Part shown: positions 47,341 through 56,521 of the stretch, piece by piece | Layout of the letters: the number at the start of each line of letters is the position of its first letter | How positions within the stretch are numbered: the stretch's first letter is position 1 | Assembly: GCA_928721915.1 (NCBI GenBank) | Contig: CAKMVZ010000001.1 | Location: 608,024 to 672,023 of the forward strand | Source of the DNA: an uncultured Clostridia bacterium | GTDB taxonomy: Bacteria; Bacillota; Clostridia; TANB77; CAG-508 | Length of the DNA: 64,000 bases | Direction: 5' to 3' | Made by a program: the position numbers and the translations under genes | Notes under the pieces: model-generated | What the model was told of the DNA's origin: nothing | Database searches by the model: none | The model's input: only the letters and a program-made list of their open reading frames with translations

Positions 47341-47344
47341 TTTT

Positions 47345-47722
47345 TTAAACTTGCTCGCCTGGCATAATATAAGCAATCACACCATAAATTAAAGCTCCAA
47401 TTATAGCTGCAAACCAAGTTATAGAATATCCAGCCACAAAGAATTGAGTTGCATATAAAGTAATTGCGGCTAAAACAAAACCAATAAAACCTTTACCAAA
47501 AGCTACAGCTTGAAGTCCAGTAATTTTAACTATTATATAATCCATAACAGTTAAAACTATTGCAGCTAAAGCTAAAGCCCAAATATTACTAATTGAGAAG
47601 TTTGGTGTGAAAAATGCAGTGATTCCTAAGATAATAGCAGCAACTATAAATCTACCAATGATTTGTCCAAAAGCACCCATAGCTGATGTATTATCTTGGG
47701 TATTGGAATTATTTGTGCTCAT
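47345..47722 (-). CDS. Holin-like / four-helix membrane protein (125 aa)
   Basis: After a polar N-terminus (MSTNNSNTQDNTSAMGAFGQ), four hydrophobic helices alternate with short loops (RFIVAAIILGITAFF; IWALALAAIVLTVMDYIIV; GFIGFVLAAITLYATQFFV; TWFAAIIGALIYGVIAYIM). This matches the four-TM phage-holin superfamily IV type widely found on Clostridial chromosomes without other phage genes. The ribosome site is AAAGGAG. It sits alone, convergent with the previous gene. Confidence 0.7.
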   Translation of the reverse strand: MSTNNSNTQDNTSAMGAFGQIIGRFIVAAIILGITAFFTPNFSISNIWALALAAIVLTVMDYIIVKITGLQAVAFGKGFIGFVLAAITLYATQFFVAGYSITWFAAIIGALIYGVIAYIMPGEQV

Positions 47723-47955
47723 TTTAAAACTCCTTTCTAGAATTAGTAAATTTTAAGATATTAGAAGTTAGAAAATTTTCTTAAAAAATACATAATTCTA
47801 GTTTTTAACTATGACTATCAATTAATATTTTAAAATAGTTTTTTATTTAAAAATAAACTATTCTAAAATAAAATCTAACTTCTAATATGTATATTTTTAA
47901 TTTTTTAGCAAAAAATATACACGAAAATTATAGTAAAAATGTAAAAGGAGATAAA

Positions 47956-48631
47956 ATGCTATTAATTTTTTTAAGAGCCATTGTTTTATATATTTTAGTT
48001 TTATTAGTTATGAGATGTATGGGTAAAAGAGAAATAGGTCAACTTCAGCCATTTGAACTTGCAATATCTATAATGATTGCAGATTTAGCAACAATTCCAA
48101 TGTCAGAACTTGGAACACCAATTTTTTATGGCGTTGTTCCGATTTTAGCACTTTTACTGATGCATCTTTTAATAACTTTTATAAATTTAAAAAGTATCAA
48201 ATTTAGAGAATTTATTTGTGGTAAACCTTCTATATTAATATATAGAGGAAAAATTGATGAAAGTGTTATGAAAAAAGAAAATTTTACAATAAATGAACTT
48301 CAAGAAAGATTAAGAGGAAATAATATTTTTGATTTAGGAGATGTAGAATATGCAATATTAGAAACGAGTCGGTCAAATTACTGTTATTCCAAAACCAGAA
48401 AAAAGAGGAGTAACTTTAGAGGATATGAAAATTAAAGCGGATTATTCAGGTCTTCCTTACGATTTAGTGATTGATGGAGTAATTCAAGAAGAAAATTTGC
48501 AAAAAATTTCCAAAAATAAAGAATGGCTTGTAAAACAAATAAGAAAATTTAATATTGAACCTGAAGATACTTTAATTGCTACCATTAATGGGAAAGGAGA
48601 ATTCTTTTGTCAAAAAAAAGAGAAAAATTAA
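47956..48631 (+). CDS. DUF421 (YetF/YcaP-type) membrane protein; CGG+1 site
   Basis: A 224-residue protein with three N-terminal helices (FLRAIVLYILVLLVMRCMGK, then LAISIMIADLATIP and PILALLLMHLLITFI) and a soluble C-terminal DUF421 domain. ATG 47956 follows AAAAGGAG. The extra C at 48370 (AGT C GGT CAA) restores LETSGQITVIPKPEKRGVT, the strand that is best conserved in the family; the shifted codon is GGT. The family contains spore and envelope proteins such as YetF. It overlaps the next gene by 25 bases, so the two are coupled. Confidence 0.85.
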
Positions 48632-49012
48632 AAAAATTTAAAACAATTTTCCTTGGAATTATTATAATTATTTTTGTACTTATTTTAGATTTTATAACGG
48701 CAAATAATACTAAAAAAATAGTAAGTTTTATGAATAATAAGCTAGAAATTATTGATAAGGATTTATCAAATCGGAAAAATTCCTGAAGAAAAAGCTAGGG
48801 ATTTATTAAAGGATTGGGAAGAAAAAGAAGAAATTTTATCATATTATTTAGAGCATGATGAAATAGAAAAAATTGGAAATGATATTAGTTTAATTGAAAA
48901 ACAAATTGAGATTGAAGATATAGATGATGCTAGGCAAACTATAACAGAAGTTAAATTTTTATTTAATCATATTGAAAATAAGCAAATATTAAATATAGAA
49001 AATTTCTTTTAA
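48607..49012 (+). CDS. DUF4363-type small anchored protein; CGG+1 site
   Basis: A 134-residue protein starting at TTG 48607, seven bases after AAGGAGA. Basic N-terminus, one helix (TIFLGIIIIIFVLILDFITA), then an extracytoplasmic helical part (KARDLLKDWEEKEEILSYYL). The extra C at 48772 (AAT C GGA AAA) restores KDLSNGKIPEEKARDLL. Proteins of this build (DUF4363) regularly follow DUF421 genes in Clostridia, supporting both calls and the +1 reading. Confidence 0.75.
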
Positions 49013-49027
49013 AATATATAAATTAGT

Positions 49028-49056
49028 CTTGTATTTTTAGTAAATGTGTAATATAA
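49028..49056 (+). promoter_or_regulatory. Promoter of mreB-type gene
   Basis: TTGTAT, 17-base spacer, TATAAT ahead of the gene at 49099. Confidence 0.55.
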
Positions 49057-49098
49057 TCGTAACGAAAATGTAATATAGGAAAGGTTTAAGGTAGATAG

Positions 49099-50099
49099 AT
49101 GTTTGGACAAGATATTGGTATTGATTTAGGTACAGCAACTGTAATTGCATATGTAAAAGGTAAGGGGATAGTTTTAAGAGAGCCTTCAGTTGTTGCTGTA
49201 AATAATATTAGTGGAGAAGTTGTTGCAATTGGTCATGAAGCGAGACGTATGCTTGGAAGAACACCTCGGAAATATTGTAGCAACAAGGCCTTTAAGAGAT
49301 GGTGTAATTTCTGATTATACAGTTACTGAAAAAATGCTAAAATATTTTATAAATAAAGTTGGAGGAAAATTTTTATTTTCTCCTAGAATTATGATTTGTA
49401 TCCCTTCTATAGTTACAGAAGTTGAAAAAAAAGCTGTTATAGATGCAGCTTCTAATGCTGGAGCTAGAAGAGTTTATTTAATTGAAGAACCAATTGCTGC
49501 AGCAATTGGAGCTGGAATTGATATATCTAAACCATGTGGTAATATGATAGTAGATATTGGTGGTGGAACAACTGATATTGCAGTTATTTCTCTTGGAGGG
49601 TCAGTTGTTAGCACTTCAATTAAAATTGCAGGAGATAAATTTGACGAATATATTGTAAAATATGTTAAAAAGAAACATAATGTAATTATAGGCGAAAGAA
49701 CTGCTGAAGAATTAAAAGTCGGTATTGGATGTGTATATCCTAAAATTCAAGATATGGAAATGGATGTAAGACGGAAGGGATTTAAGTACAGGACTTCCAA
49801 AAACAATTACATTGTATTCAAGTGAGATGATGGAAGCATTGGAAGAGCCAGCTATGATGATAGTAGATAGTGTTCATTCTGTTTTAGAAAAAACTCCTCC
49901 AGAACTTGCAGCAGATATTAGTGATAAAGGAATTTATATGACGGGTGGAGGATGTTTAATAGACGGATTAGATAAATTGTTACAAGAAAAAACAGGAATA
50001 AATGTAATGATAGCAGAGGATGCAATTTCATGTGTAGCAATTGGAACGGGAAAGGCTTTAGATAGTCTAGATATGATGGACAGAACCATTAGAAAGTAG
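49099..50099 (+). CDS. mreB: Rod-shape actin homologue MreB/Mbl; two CGG+1 sites
   Basis: A 332-residue bacterial actin that guides side-wall synthesis. Phosphate-1 loop GIDLGTATVIAYVKGKGIVL, phosphate-2 VDIGGGTTDIAVISLGG and the adenosine motif YMTGGGCLIDGLDKLL are present. Extra C at 49267 (CCT C GGA AAT, giving LGRTPGNIVATRPLRDGVI) and at 49772 (AGA C GGA AGG, giving DVRGRDLSTGLPKT), both among the most conserved MreB positions. The neighbour spoIIID gene 1.4 kb on recalls the spoIIID-mbl order of Bacillus, so this may be the Mbl paralogue. Essential or nearly so for rods. Confidence 0.93.
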
Positions 50100-50154
50100 G
50101 ACTTAAATGAGCAATAAATATAGAAAAGAGAGTAGTGTTTTATAGTAAAACTAA

Positions 50155-50189
50155 AAAAATCTCCTGATTTTTAAGGAGATTTTTTTGAT
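50155..50189 (+). terminator. Bidirectional terminator
   Basis: AAAATCTCCTGATTTTTAAG and its complement GGAGATTTTTTT, between convergent genes. Confidence 0.75.
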
Positions 50190-50593
50190 GGAGTTTCTTT
50201 CCAACGTAAAACTTTGATTGATTGATATTTATTTAAAATTTTCATATATTTTTGATATTCTTCTTCCCATAATGCATTTGGAACTTTATCAAATGCATCA
50301 AAAACTCTTTCTGCTTCTTTTAAAAATAAAATTTGTTGCTGTGGAGATATTTTTTCATAGCGTTCTGCAAAAGCATACAATTTATCAAGAGTATCATTGG
50401 CTTTTATGAAAGTCCAAAAATCAGTAACATTCATTCCAGCCATTTTAATTTGATAAATTGCTATTACAAGCAAAAATAGTATTACAAAACTCATTATAAA
50501 TATTAACGCTAAAAATTCCACTTTACTTAAAATCCTCTTTCTTTTGTTTTTAAATTTCATTAAAATTATAGCATATAGTTTTTTTTTGTTCAA
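50171..50593 (-). CDS. Unknown protein with one membrane helix (140 aa)
   Basis: Basic N-terminus, helix at residues 27-50 (FLALIFIMSFVILFLLVIAI), then a soluble helical part with Lys/Glu/Tyr (YAFAERYEKISPQQQILFLK; ALWEEEYQKYMKILNKYQSI). A start at the internal Met12 is possible. No ribosome site is clear. I do not recognise the family. Convergent with mreB and divergent from pyrH. Confidence 0.5.
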   Translation of the reverse strand: MNKKKLYAIILMKFKNKRKRILSKVEFLALIFIMSFVILFLLVIAIYQIKMAGMNVTDFWTFIKANDTLDKLYAFAERYEKISPQQQILFLKEAERVFDAFDKVPNALWEEEYQKYMKILNKYQSIKVLRWKETPSKKSP

Positions 50594-50672
50594 TAGTTTT
50601 TAAAAATTGATTGACAATATAAACAATCAAGTGGTAATATATTTAAAGAAAAATTTTTTGGAGGACAATAAA

Positions 50673-51408
50673 ATGAAGTATAAAAGAATTTTATTGAAAG
50701 TAAGTGGAGGTGCTTTATCAGGAGATAAAGACTTTGGTTTTGATAAAGAATCTCTTGACAGAATTACAGATGAAATTATTAAAGCAAGTAAAGCAGGAAT
50801 TGAAGTAGCAGTTTTAGTAGGCCGGAGGAAATATTTTTAGAGGAAAAACAGCAGATGATTGGAATATAGAAAGAGCTGAAGCTGATAATATAGGTATGAT
50901 GGCAACTATAATTAATAGCTTAATTTTAAGAGGAGCATTAGTTTCAAAAGGAGCACATGATTTAAGAGTTATGACTCCAATACCAATGGATACAATAGCA
51001 GAACCATATATTAGACTACGTGCACTTCGTCATTTAGAAAAAGGAAAAATAATAGTTTTAGGTGGAGGAATTGGAGAACCATTTGTTACTACAGATTATG
51101 CTTCACTTCAAAGAGCAATTGAAGTAAGAGCAGATGTAGTATTAATGGCAAAACAAGGAACAGATGGTGTTTATACAGATAATCCGAATGAAAATCCAAA
51201 TGCTAAACGTTATAAAACTTTAACTTATGATGAAGCAATTTCAAAAGATTTGAAAGTAGTCGATGGTTCTGCTTTTATTTTAGCAAAAGAATATAAAATG
51301 CCAATGTATATTTTTGATTTTAATCAAAAAGACTCAATTTTAGATATATGTGAAGGGAAAAATATAGGAACATATGTTGGAAATGATTGTGAAATTGAAA
51401 TGTACTAA
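50673..51408 (+). CDS. pyrH: UMP kinase; CGG+1 site
   Basis: A 244-residue hexameric UMP kinase of the amino acid kinase fold, converting UMP to UDP; essential. ATG 50673 with TTGGAGGA. The extra C at 50823 (GGC C GGA GGA) falls in the phosphate loop and restores AVLVGGGNIFRG, the most conserved motif of the enzyme. Later motifs RGALVSKGAHDLRVMTPIPM, GGGIGEPFVTTDYA and KQGTDGVYTDNP are intact. Since no enzyme could work without this loop, the gene is one of the clearest cases for real +1 decoding. It belongs with pyrBI and carAB in pyrimidine supply. Confidence 0.95.
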
Positions 51409-51486
51409 AAAGTGGTAAGTTCTAATTAACCTTTTAGTCGAATACATTTTAAAAGAAAATGTATTTGGCTAGGAGGTTTTTTCTTT

Positions 51487-51765
51487 ATGAAAGGAACATC
51501 TATTGAAGAACGTGCTGTAAATTTAGCACATTATATAATAGATACAAAAGATACAGTAAGAGGAGCTGCAGCAAAGTTTGGAGTAAGTAAAAGTACAGTA
51601 CACAAAGATGTAAGTCAACGATTAGTTAATATTAATTATGCTTTAGCCTTAGAAGTTAGAAAAATTTTAGATGAAAATAAAGCAGAAAGACACTTAAGAG
51701 GTGGATTAGCAACAAAATTAAAATATGAAAAAGAAAAATGTAACGAAAAAGAAAAAGGTTTGTAA
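51487..51765 (+). CDS. spoIIID: Sporulation transcriptional regulator SpoIIID
   Basis: A 92-residue DNA-binding protein acting in the mother cell after sigma-E. Residues 20-45 form the helix-turn-helix (VRGAAAKFGVSKSTVHKDVS), followed by the basic C-terminal helix with ERHLRGGLATKLKYE, which also contacts DNA. Length and sequence are typical. A hairpin (CGAATACATTTT with AAAATGTATTTGG) and an AGGAGG site precede the start. No CGG+1 site. Confidence 0.96.
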   Translation: MKGTSIEERAVNLAHYIIDTKDTVRGAAAKFGVSKSTVHKDVSQRLVNINYALALEVRKILDENKAERHLRGGLATKLKYEKEKCNEKEKGL

Positions 51766-51837
51766 CACAAAAGATAATAAAAGTGGATAATTCTTAAAAC
51801 GCTTTATAATACTGGATTACATGACAAAAGTGCTTTT

Positions 51838-51876
51838 TTTAGTCTTTTGACAATCAAAACCTGCTGTGCTATATTT
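51838..51876 (+). promoter_or_regulatory. Promoter of Veg-like gene
   Basis: TTGACA, 17-base spacer, TATATT. A hairpin (TTCTATAAAT... with ...ATTTATAGA, about 51909-51953) lies in the leader just before the start codon. Confidence 0.6.
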
Positions 51877-51968
51877 CTAGATGTAGAAATTATATGTAGT
51901 TAGTTTCTATAAATCTTTTGTAAATTATGCAAAAGCAAAAAATTTATAGATAAGTAGGTGATTATATT

Positions 51969-52271
51969 TTGGGAATTTACAAATCAGAAATTGTTAGTTT
52001 AAGAAAAAATATAGGAGATAATATTGGTCAAAGAATAATTATTAAAGAGTCACCTGGAAAAAGGAGTAAACCTCTTGAAAAATCAGCAATAATTGAGAAT
52101 ACATATAAAGATTATTTTAGAGTTAAATTTGAAGAAGCTGATAGAGTAGGTTCTTATAATTATACAGATTTATTTACAAGACAAATTGAAGTAAAGATTG
52201 ATAATGGAAATGGTTTTGAACCATTAATAGAACCACAAATTGATATAAAGAGAAGAAAAGCAGCTGTATAA
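51969..52271 (+). CDS. Veg-like protein (DUF1021)
   Basis: A 100-residue protein of the Veg family of Firmicutes, expressed in growth and linked in Bacillus to biofilm and germination effects. TTG 51969 is the start after GTAGGTG. Typical segments are LRKNIGDNIGQRIIIKES, KSAIIENTYKDYFRVKF and SYNYTDLFTRQIEV. Small beta-rich fold, no membrane part. Identification is by overall pattern and moderate. Confidence 0.75.
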   Translation: MGIYKSEIVSLRKNIGDNIGQRIIIKESPGKRSKPLEKSAIIENTYKDYFRVKFEEADRVGSYNYTDLFTRQIEVKIDNGNGFEPLIEPQIDIKRRKAAV

Positions 52272-52345
52272 ATTTAAATAAAAAAGGAATTATTTAAAAA
52301 ATCCTCCATATAAATGTAGTAAAAGCATTTAAGGAGGATTTTTTT

Positions 52346-53788
52346 ATGGAGACTATAGATGTAAATAAAAAAATTATGAATAATAATGAAGAAATTGAGA
52401 TTACAAATGAAGTGATTGTTCCAGATATTAAACCTGATATTGTAAATATTATTGATACTAATGGATTAGAATATGTTCATAAACATGAGATAATAAATGG
52501 AAGTGTCAAGTTAAATGGAACTGTTCAAACAACGATGATTTATTTATCTGATAATGGAGATATAAGAAGTTTGCAAACAAACTTAGACTTCGAATTTAAA
52601 AAAGAAAATAGTGAAATAAAAGAAGATTGTATATTAAAATATGATACTAAGATTAAAGAAATTAGTTCAAAAATGTTAAATGAAAGAAAAGTTTCAATTA
52701 CCGTAAAATTAAAAATTAGTTATAAAATTTATAAAAAACAAGAAGTTAAATTTTTTAATGATTTTGAAAATATTGAAGGAATTCAAAAGCAAGAAGAAAA
52801 TTTAGTTTTAAGTTCTATAATTGGTTATGGAACAGCAAAAACTACTTTAGATGAAAAAATAAATGTTGATAGTTTAGATGTAATTATGGACATTTTAAAA
52901 GTAGATATAAATATAGTAAATATTGAAAGTAAAATGAGTTATAATAAAATTTTAGCAAAAGCAGAAGCAAATATTAGTATAATTTATTTAACAGAAGATG
53001 GAAGATTAAATAAAGTAAATGGAAACTACCCAGTTATGAGTTTTATAGAAATTCCTAATGTTAAAGAAGAACATATTTGTGAATTAGATTATAAAATAAA
53101 AAATTTAGTTTTTAAAATAAATAATGGTGATGAACATTTTATTAATGCTCAAATTGATTTTGAAATATATTCTCAAGCGTTTGAGAAAAAAAGCATAAAT
53201 ATTGTTAAAGATTTATACTCTTTAAAAAGTGATATTGAATATACTAAAAATGATATTGAACTTGAACTTGCTGAAAGTCTTGACAGTGAAATAATAAAAA
53301 TTGATGAAAAATTTGAAGCTACTGAAATAAAGAAAATTTTAGATGTTGATATAAAAATTGATTTTTCTAATACTTCTCCGATTTCTAAAATCAAGGTTTA
53401 TGGAGAATCTAATGAAAAGAATATGATTATTATAAAAGAATTTGATGTCCCAATTATTTCGAAATTAGAAAGTGATAAAGATTATAAATTAAATGTAAAA
53501 TCTAAAGAATACAGTTTAGAAGAAAATAATATTATAGTTAAAGCACAAATAGAAGCAGTTTTAGAAAATAGTTCTTTTAAGAAAATTTCAATTTTACAGG
53601 ATGTTCAAGTTAAAAATACTGAAAATAAAGAAGACTACAGTGTGGTAGTTTATTTTGTTAAACCAAATGATACAATTTGGAAAATTGCAAAAAAATTTAA
53701 AGTAAGCCAAGAATCATTAATAAGAATTAATGATTTGGAAAATCCAGACTTGATTTATCCAGGAGATAAATTATATGTCCTTAAATAA
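52346..53788 (+). CDS. SipL-like spore coat assembly protein (DUF3794 repeats + LysM)
   Basis: A 480-residue protein with two or more DUF3794 (SPOCS) domains and a C-terminal LysM (residues 435-480: YFVKPNDTIWKIAKKFKVSQ, then LIYPGDKLYVLK). This is the layout of SipL, which binds SpoIVA through its LysM domain during coat assembly in Clostridioides. spoIVA is at 30311 in this window. The start follows AAGGAGG in a hairpin region. Its end overlaps yunB by 14 bases. No CGG codon in frame. Confidence 0.88.
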   Translation: METIDVNKKIMNNNEEIEITNEVIVPDIKPDIVNIIDTNGLEYVHKHEIINGSVKLNGTVQTTMIYLSDNGDIRSLQTNLDFEFKKENSEIKEDCILKYDTKIKEISSKMLNERKVSITVKLKISYKIYKKQEVKFFNDFENIEGIQKQEENLVLSSIIGYGTAKTTLDEKINVDSLDVIMDILKVDINIVNIESKMSYNKILAKAEANISIIYLTEDGRLNKVNGNYPVMSFIEIPNVKEEHICELDYKIKNLVFKINNGDEHFINAQIDFEIYSQAFEKKSINIVKDLYSLKSDIEYTKNDIELELAESLDSEIIKIDEKFEATEIKKILDVDIKIDFSNTSPISKIKVYGESNEKNMIIIKEFDVPIISKLESDKDYKLNVKSKEYSLEENNIIVKAQIEAVLENSSFKKISILQDVQVKNTENKEDYSVVVYFVKPNDTIWKIAKKFKVSQESLIRINDLENPDLIYPGDKLYVLK

Positions 53789-54483
53789 AATTTATTCAAG
53801 GCCTAGATTAAGATTTTCAAAAAATAATTCTAGACCTAAAAATAAAAAACAAAAAATAAAAACTTTTATATTTTGGATTTTACTTATATTTTTTATATTT
53901 TTACTGTTAATTATAAAAACTGCATATCCTATATTTATTGCAAGTTGTGAAAGAAGAGCAGGAAGTGCAGCTATTAGTGTTTTAAATGAAGAAGTAAATA
54001 AAGCTATGGTATCTTATGATTATGATGATTTAGTAAATATTGTAAAAGGAGAAGATGGTAAAGTTTCATATATTGAGGCTAAAATTGTTCCTATAAATAC
54101 TTTGGTAAGTGAAATTACTAATAATATTCAAAAAAGATTAAATAATATGAATAATATAACTGTTACATTAAATTTTGGTACTATTTCAGGTATAAGTTCT
54201 TTATCAATAATTAGTCCGAGTTTTGATATAAAAATGGAAAGTTCAGGTAGATTAGAAACAGATCTTGAATCTGAATTTGAATCAGTACGGAATAAATCAG
54301 ACTTTGCATAAAATTTATCTTAATATTAAATGCAAAGCAAATATTTTAACTCCATTTAAATCAGTATCGAAAACTATAGAAAATAAAATGTTATTAACAG
54401 AAACAGTTATAATGGGAGAAATTCCAGAAACTTATTATAATTTTGATAATTTAGGATTTGAAGATTTACTTGATGCAAATTAA
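53775..54483 (+). CDS. yunB: Sporulation protein YunB; CGG+1 site
   Basis: A 235-residue membrane-anchored sporulation protein. Basic N-terminus, one helix (TFIFWILLIFFIFLLLIIKT), then the YunB domain with NEEVNKAMVSYDYDDLVNIV and GTISGISSLSIISPSFDIKM. The extra C at 54288 (GTA C GGA ATA) restores FESVGINQTLHKIYLNIK; this GINQT segment is the family hallmark. Starts inside the end of the SipL-like gene, so cotranslation is likely. In Bacillus the gene is under sigma-E. Confidence 0.9.
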
Positions 54484-54487
54484 ACTA

Positions 54488-54524
54488 AAAAGAAAGTCAA
54501 ATTTTTTAATTGGCTTTCTTTTTA
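54488..54524 (+). terminator. Terminator after yunB
   Basis: AAAGAAAGTCAA pairs with TTGGCTTTCTTT, then T-rich DNA. Confidence 0.85.
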
Positions 54525-54722
54525 ATTTTCTTAAAAATTTTTATAAATATTAAAAAAATTATTTACAAATTTTAAATAGCATGATAAAATAAGTGCAAAT
54601 TAAAATTTGTTTCTTATAGTAAAAAGTTCTTAAATATAGCTAATTCAGCTTTAAAATTTCATAAAAATAAAAAATTATAATTATAAGGGAGGTGATAAAA
54701 ACTAGTTTTTAGAAAAATTTGA

Positions 54723-54751
54723 TTGAAATTAGAAAAATCATGGTGTATAAT
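54723..54751 (+). promoter_or_regulatory. Promoter of solute-binding protein gene
   Basis: TTGAAA at 54723-54728, 17-base spacer, TATAAT at 54746-54751. A second promoter-like block (TTTACA...TAAAAT near 54564-54592) resembles the one before the Rpn-type gene; the rest of this 300-base gap shows no gene. Confidence 0.65.
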
Positions 54752-54784
54752 ACAAATGATTTTATATATTAGGAGTATTTAAAT

Positions 54785-56360
54785 TTGAAACAAGGTATTT
54801 TTAGATATTTTTTTATTCTAGCTTTTATAATTTTATTAATAATTACATATGTTGTTTTTTATAAAGATGAAGAAAATGTAAATGAAGTACAAGATCAAAC
54901 TTCAACAGTAAATACTTTATTAACTGATTTAAGACTTGGAATTGCTAGTTTTGATACATTAAATCCAATAGTTAGTAATAATAAAAATGTTAAAGAAATT
55001 TCAAGATTAATTTTTGACTCTTTAATAAGTATAAATTCAGACTATAGTTTAGACTATGGTTTAGCAACTGAAATTGCAAAATCAGATAATTTAACATATA
55101 TAATAAAATTAAGAGAAAATGTAAAATGGCATGATGGAACAGAATTTACATCTCAAGATGTAAAATTTACAATTGATATTATAAAAAATAATTTTCCTGC
55201 TTCTGTTTATGGTGAAAATTTGCAATATGTTACAGGCTTAGAAATTGTTGATTCTTATACTATAAAATTAAGTTTAGCTCAAGAAGTAGAATTTTTTGAA
55301 TATAATTTAACATTTCCAATTTTAAGCAATAATTATTTTTTGAATGAAGATTTTGTAAATACTGCTAAAAATAATACTATTATTGGAACACGGAATGTAT
55401 AAAGTCTCTGAAAAGTCTGATAATTCTATTAAATTAGAAAAAAATGAAGATTATTGGAATGAAAATAAAGATGCTTTAATTACTACGATTAATATAAATT
55501 TGTATAACAATATTGGTGAAGTGTATACAGCGTTTAAATCAGGTTATATTGATATTATGGATATAAATATAAATAATGTATCAGATTATGTTGGAACTTT
55601 AGGGTATAGTACGGCAAATTATGATGATAGAAATGTAAGTTTTTTAGCTTTTAATACTCAAAGTGAAAATGTATCTGAACCAGCAGTTAGAAAAGCGATT
55701 AATTTACTTTTAGATAAAAATAATATTGTAGCAAATTTAGGTTCTGGCTATGGTATTGCTAATTTTCTTTTTAGTTCTAGTAATTGGATGTATGATTCAA
55801 AATTAGATGTTTCATATAATTCTGAAGAAGCTATAAGTTTACTTACCAATGCAGGTTGGATTTATACAAATAATATCTGGGTAAAATCAGGAAAAACATT
55901 AAGTTTTGAAATAGTTGTTGATACAAATAATGCACAAAGAGTAACAGCTGCAAGACTAATTGCTGAACAGCTTGCTAATAGTGGAATACAAGTGTATGTA
56001 AATGAAGTTAGTTCATCTAGCTATAATAATTATTTAGCAAATAAAAATTATGATGCAATTTTGTCAGGAATAACAACTAGTTATAGTCCAAAACTTACAA
56101 CTTTATATTATGGTAATAATTTAGCAAATTATAGTAATGATACTGTAAATGAAATATTAGGTAATGCGAAAAATATAAATGATTATAATGAATTAAGAGA
56201 AAAATATTTGGAAGTTTATGACCAGATAGTAAATGATGTTCCATACATTTTTTTATATAGAGAAACAGACTCTGTTATTTATAATCAAAGTCTTTGTGGA
56301 ACTATAAAGCCAAATTCATATAGTATTTTTTATAATATTGATAAATGGTATAGACAATAA
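54785..56360 (+). CDS. Peptide-type ABC transporter solute-binding protein; CGG+1 site
   Basis: A 524-residue family 5 solute-binding protein. TTG 54785 follows AGGAG. An N-terminal helix (FRYFFILAFIILLIITYVVF) without a lipobox Cys suggests a membrane anchor rather than a lipoprotein. The family features VKWHDGTEFTSQDVKFTIDI and DPNKxx-like VRKAINLLLDKNNIV are present. The extra C at 55391 (ACA C GGA ATG) restores IIGTGMYKVSEKSDNSIKL, the conserved GTGPY-like motif. No permease or ATPase genes are adjacent, so its partners lie elsewhere. Confidence 0.88.
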
Positions 56361-56478
56361 AATTTTTTTATTTTTTATAACTATTGATTTTAGGCCACTT
56401 TTAAAATTTTATAAAAGAAAACAAACAAATTTTTTATAAAAACTATTGACAAAAAAATTTTTTAGGATATAATATTAA

Positions 56479-56492
56479 CGAACGTAAGTTTA
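56479..56492 (+). promoter_or_regulatory. SOS (LexA) box before recA
   Basis: CGAACGTAAGTTTA fits the Gram-positive LexA site CGAAC-N4-GTTC in all but one position. It lies just after the promoter (TTGACA, 16 bases, TATAAT near 56446-56473) and before recA. Confidence 0.8.
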
Positions 56493-56521
56493 GAGAACAA
56501 ATTTTTATAAGGAGAATGATT

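Noticed and set aside
54564..54784. Additional short coding region before the solute-binding protein gene
   Set aside because: A GGGAGGTG ribosome-like site exists near 54687, but no frame of useful length follows.
1590..55393. CGG insertions as sequencing or assembly errors
   Set aside because: All are in phase with Gly codons, occur for genes on both strands, are conserved between two paralogues, and out-of-phase CGG or GGA sites are unaffected. An error process has no access to reading frame. Resequencing is still the decisive test.
1590..55393. Simple reassignment of CGG to another amino acid, as reported for some Firmicutes
   Set aside because: Reading CGG as any single amino acid leaves the downstream frame wrong; conserved sequence resumes only after a +1 step.
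1590..55393. The broken genes are pseudogenes
   Set aside because: They include essential single-copy enzymes with otherwise perfect motifs, and the lesion is always the same base at the same codon type.
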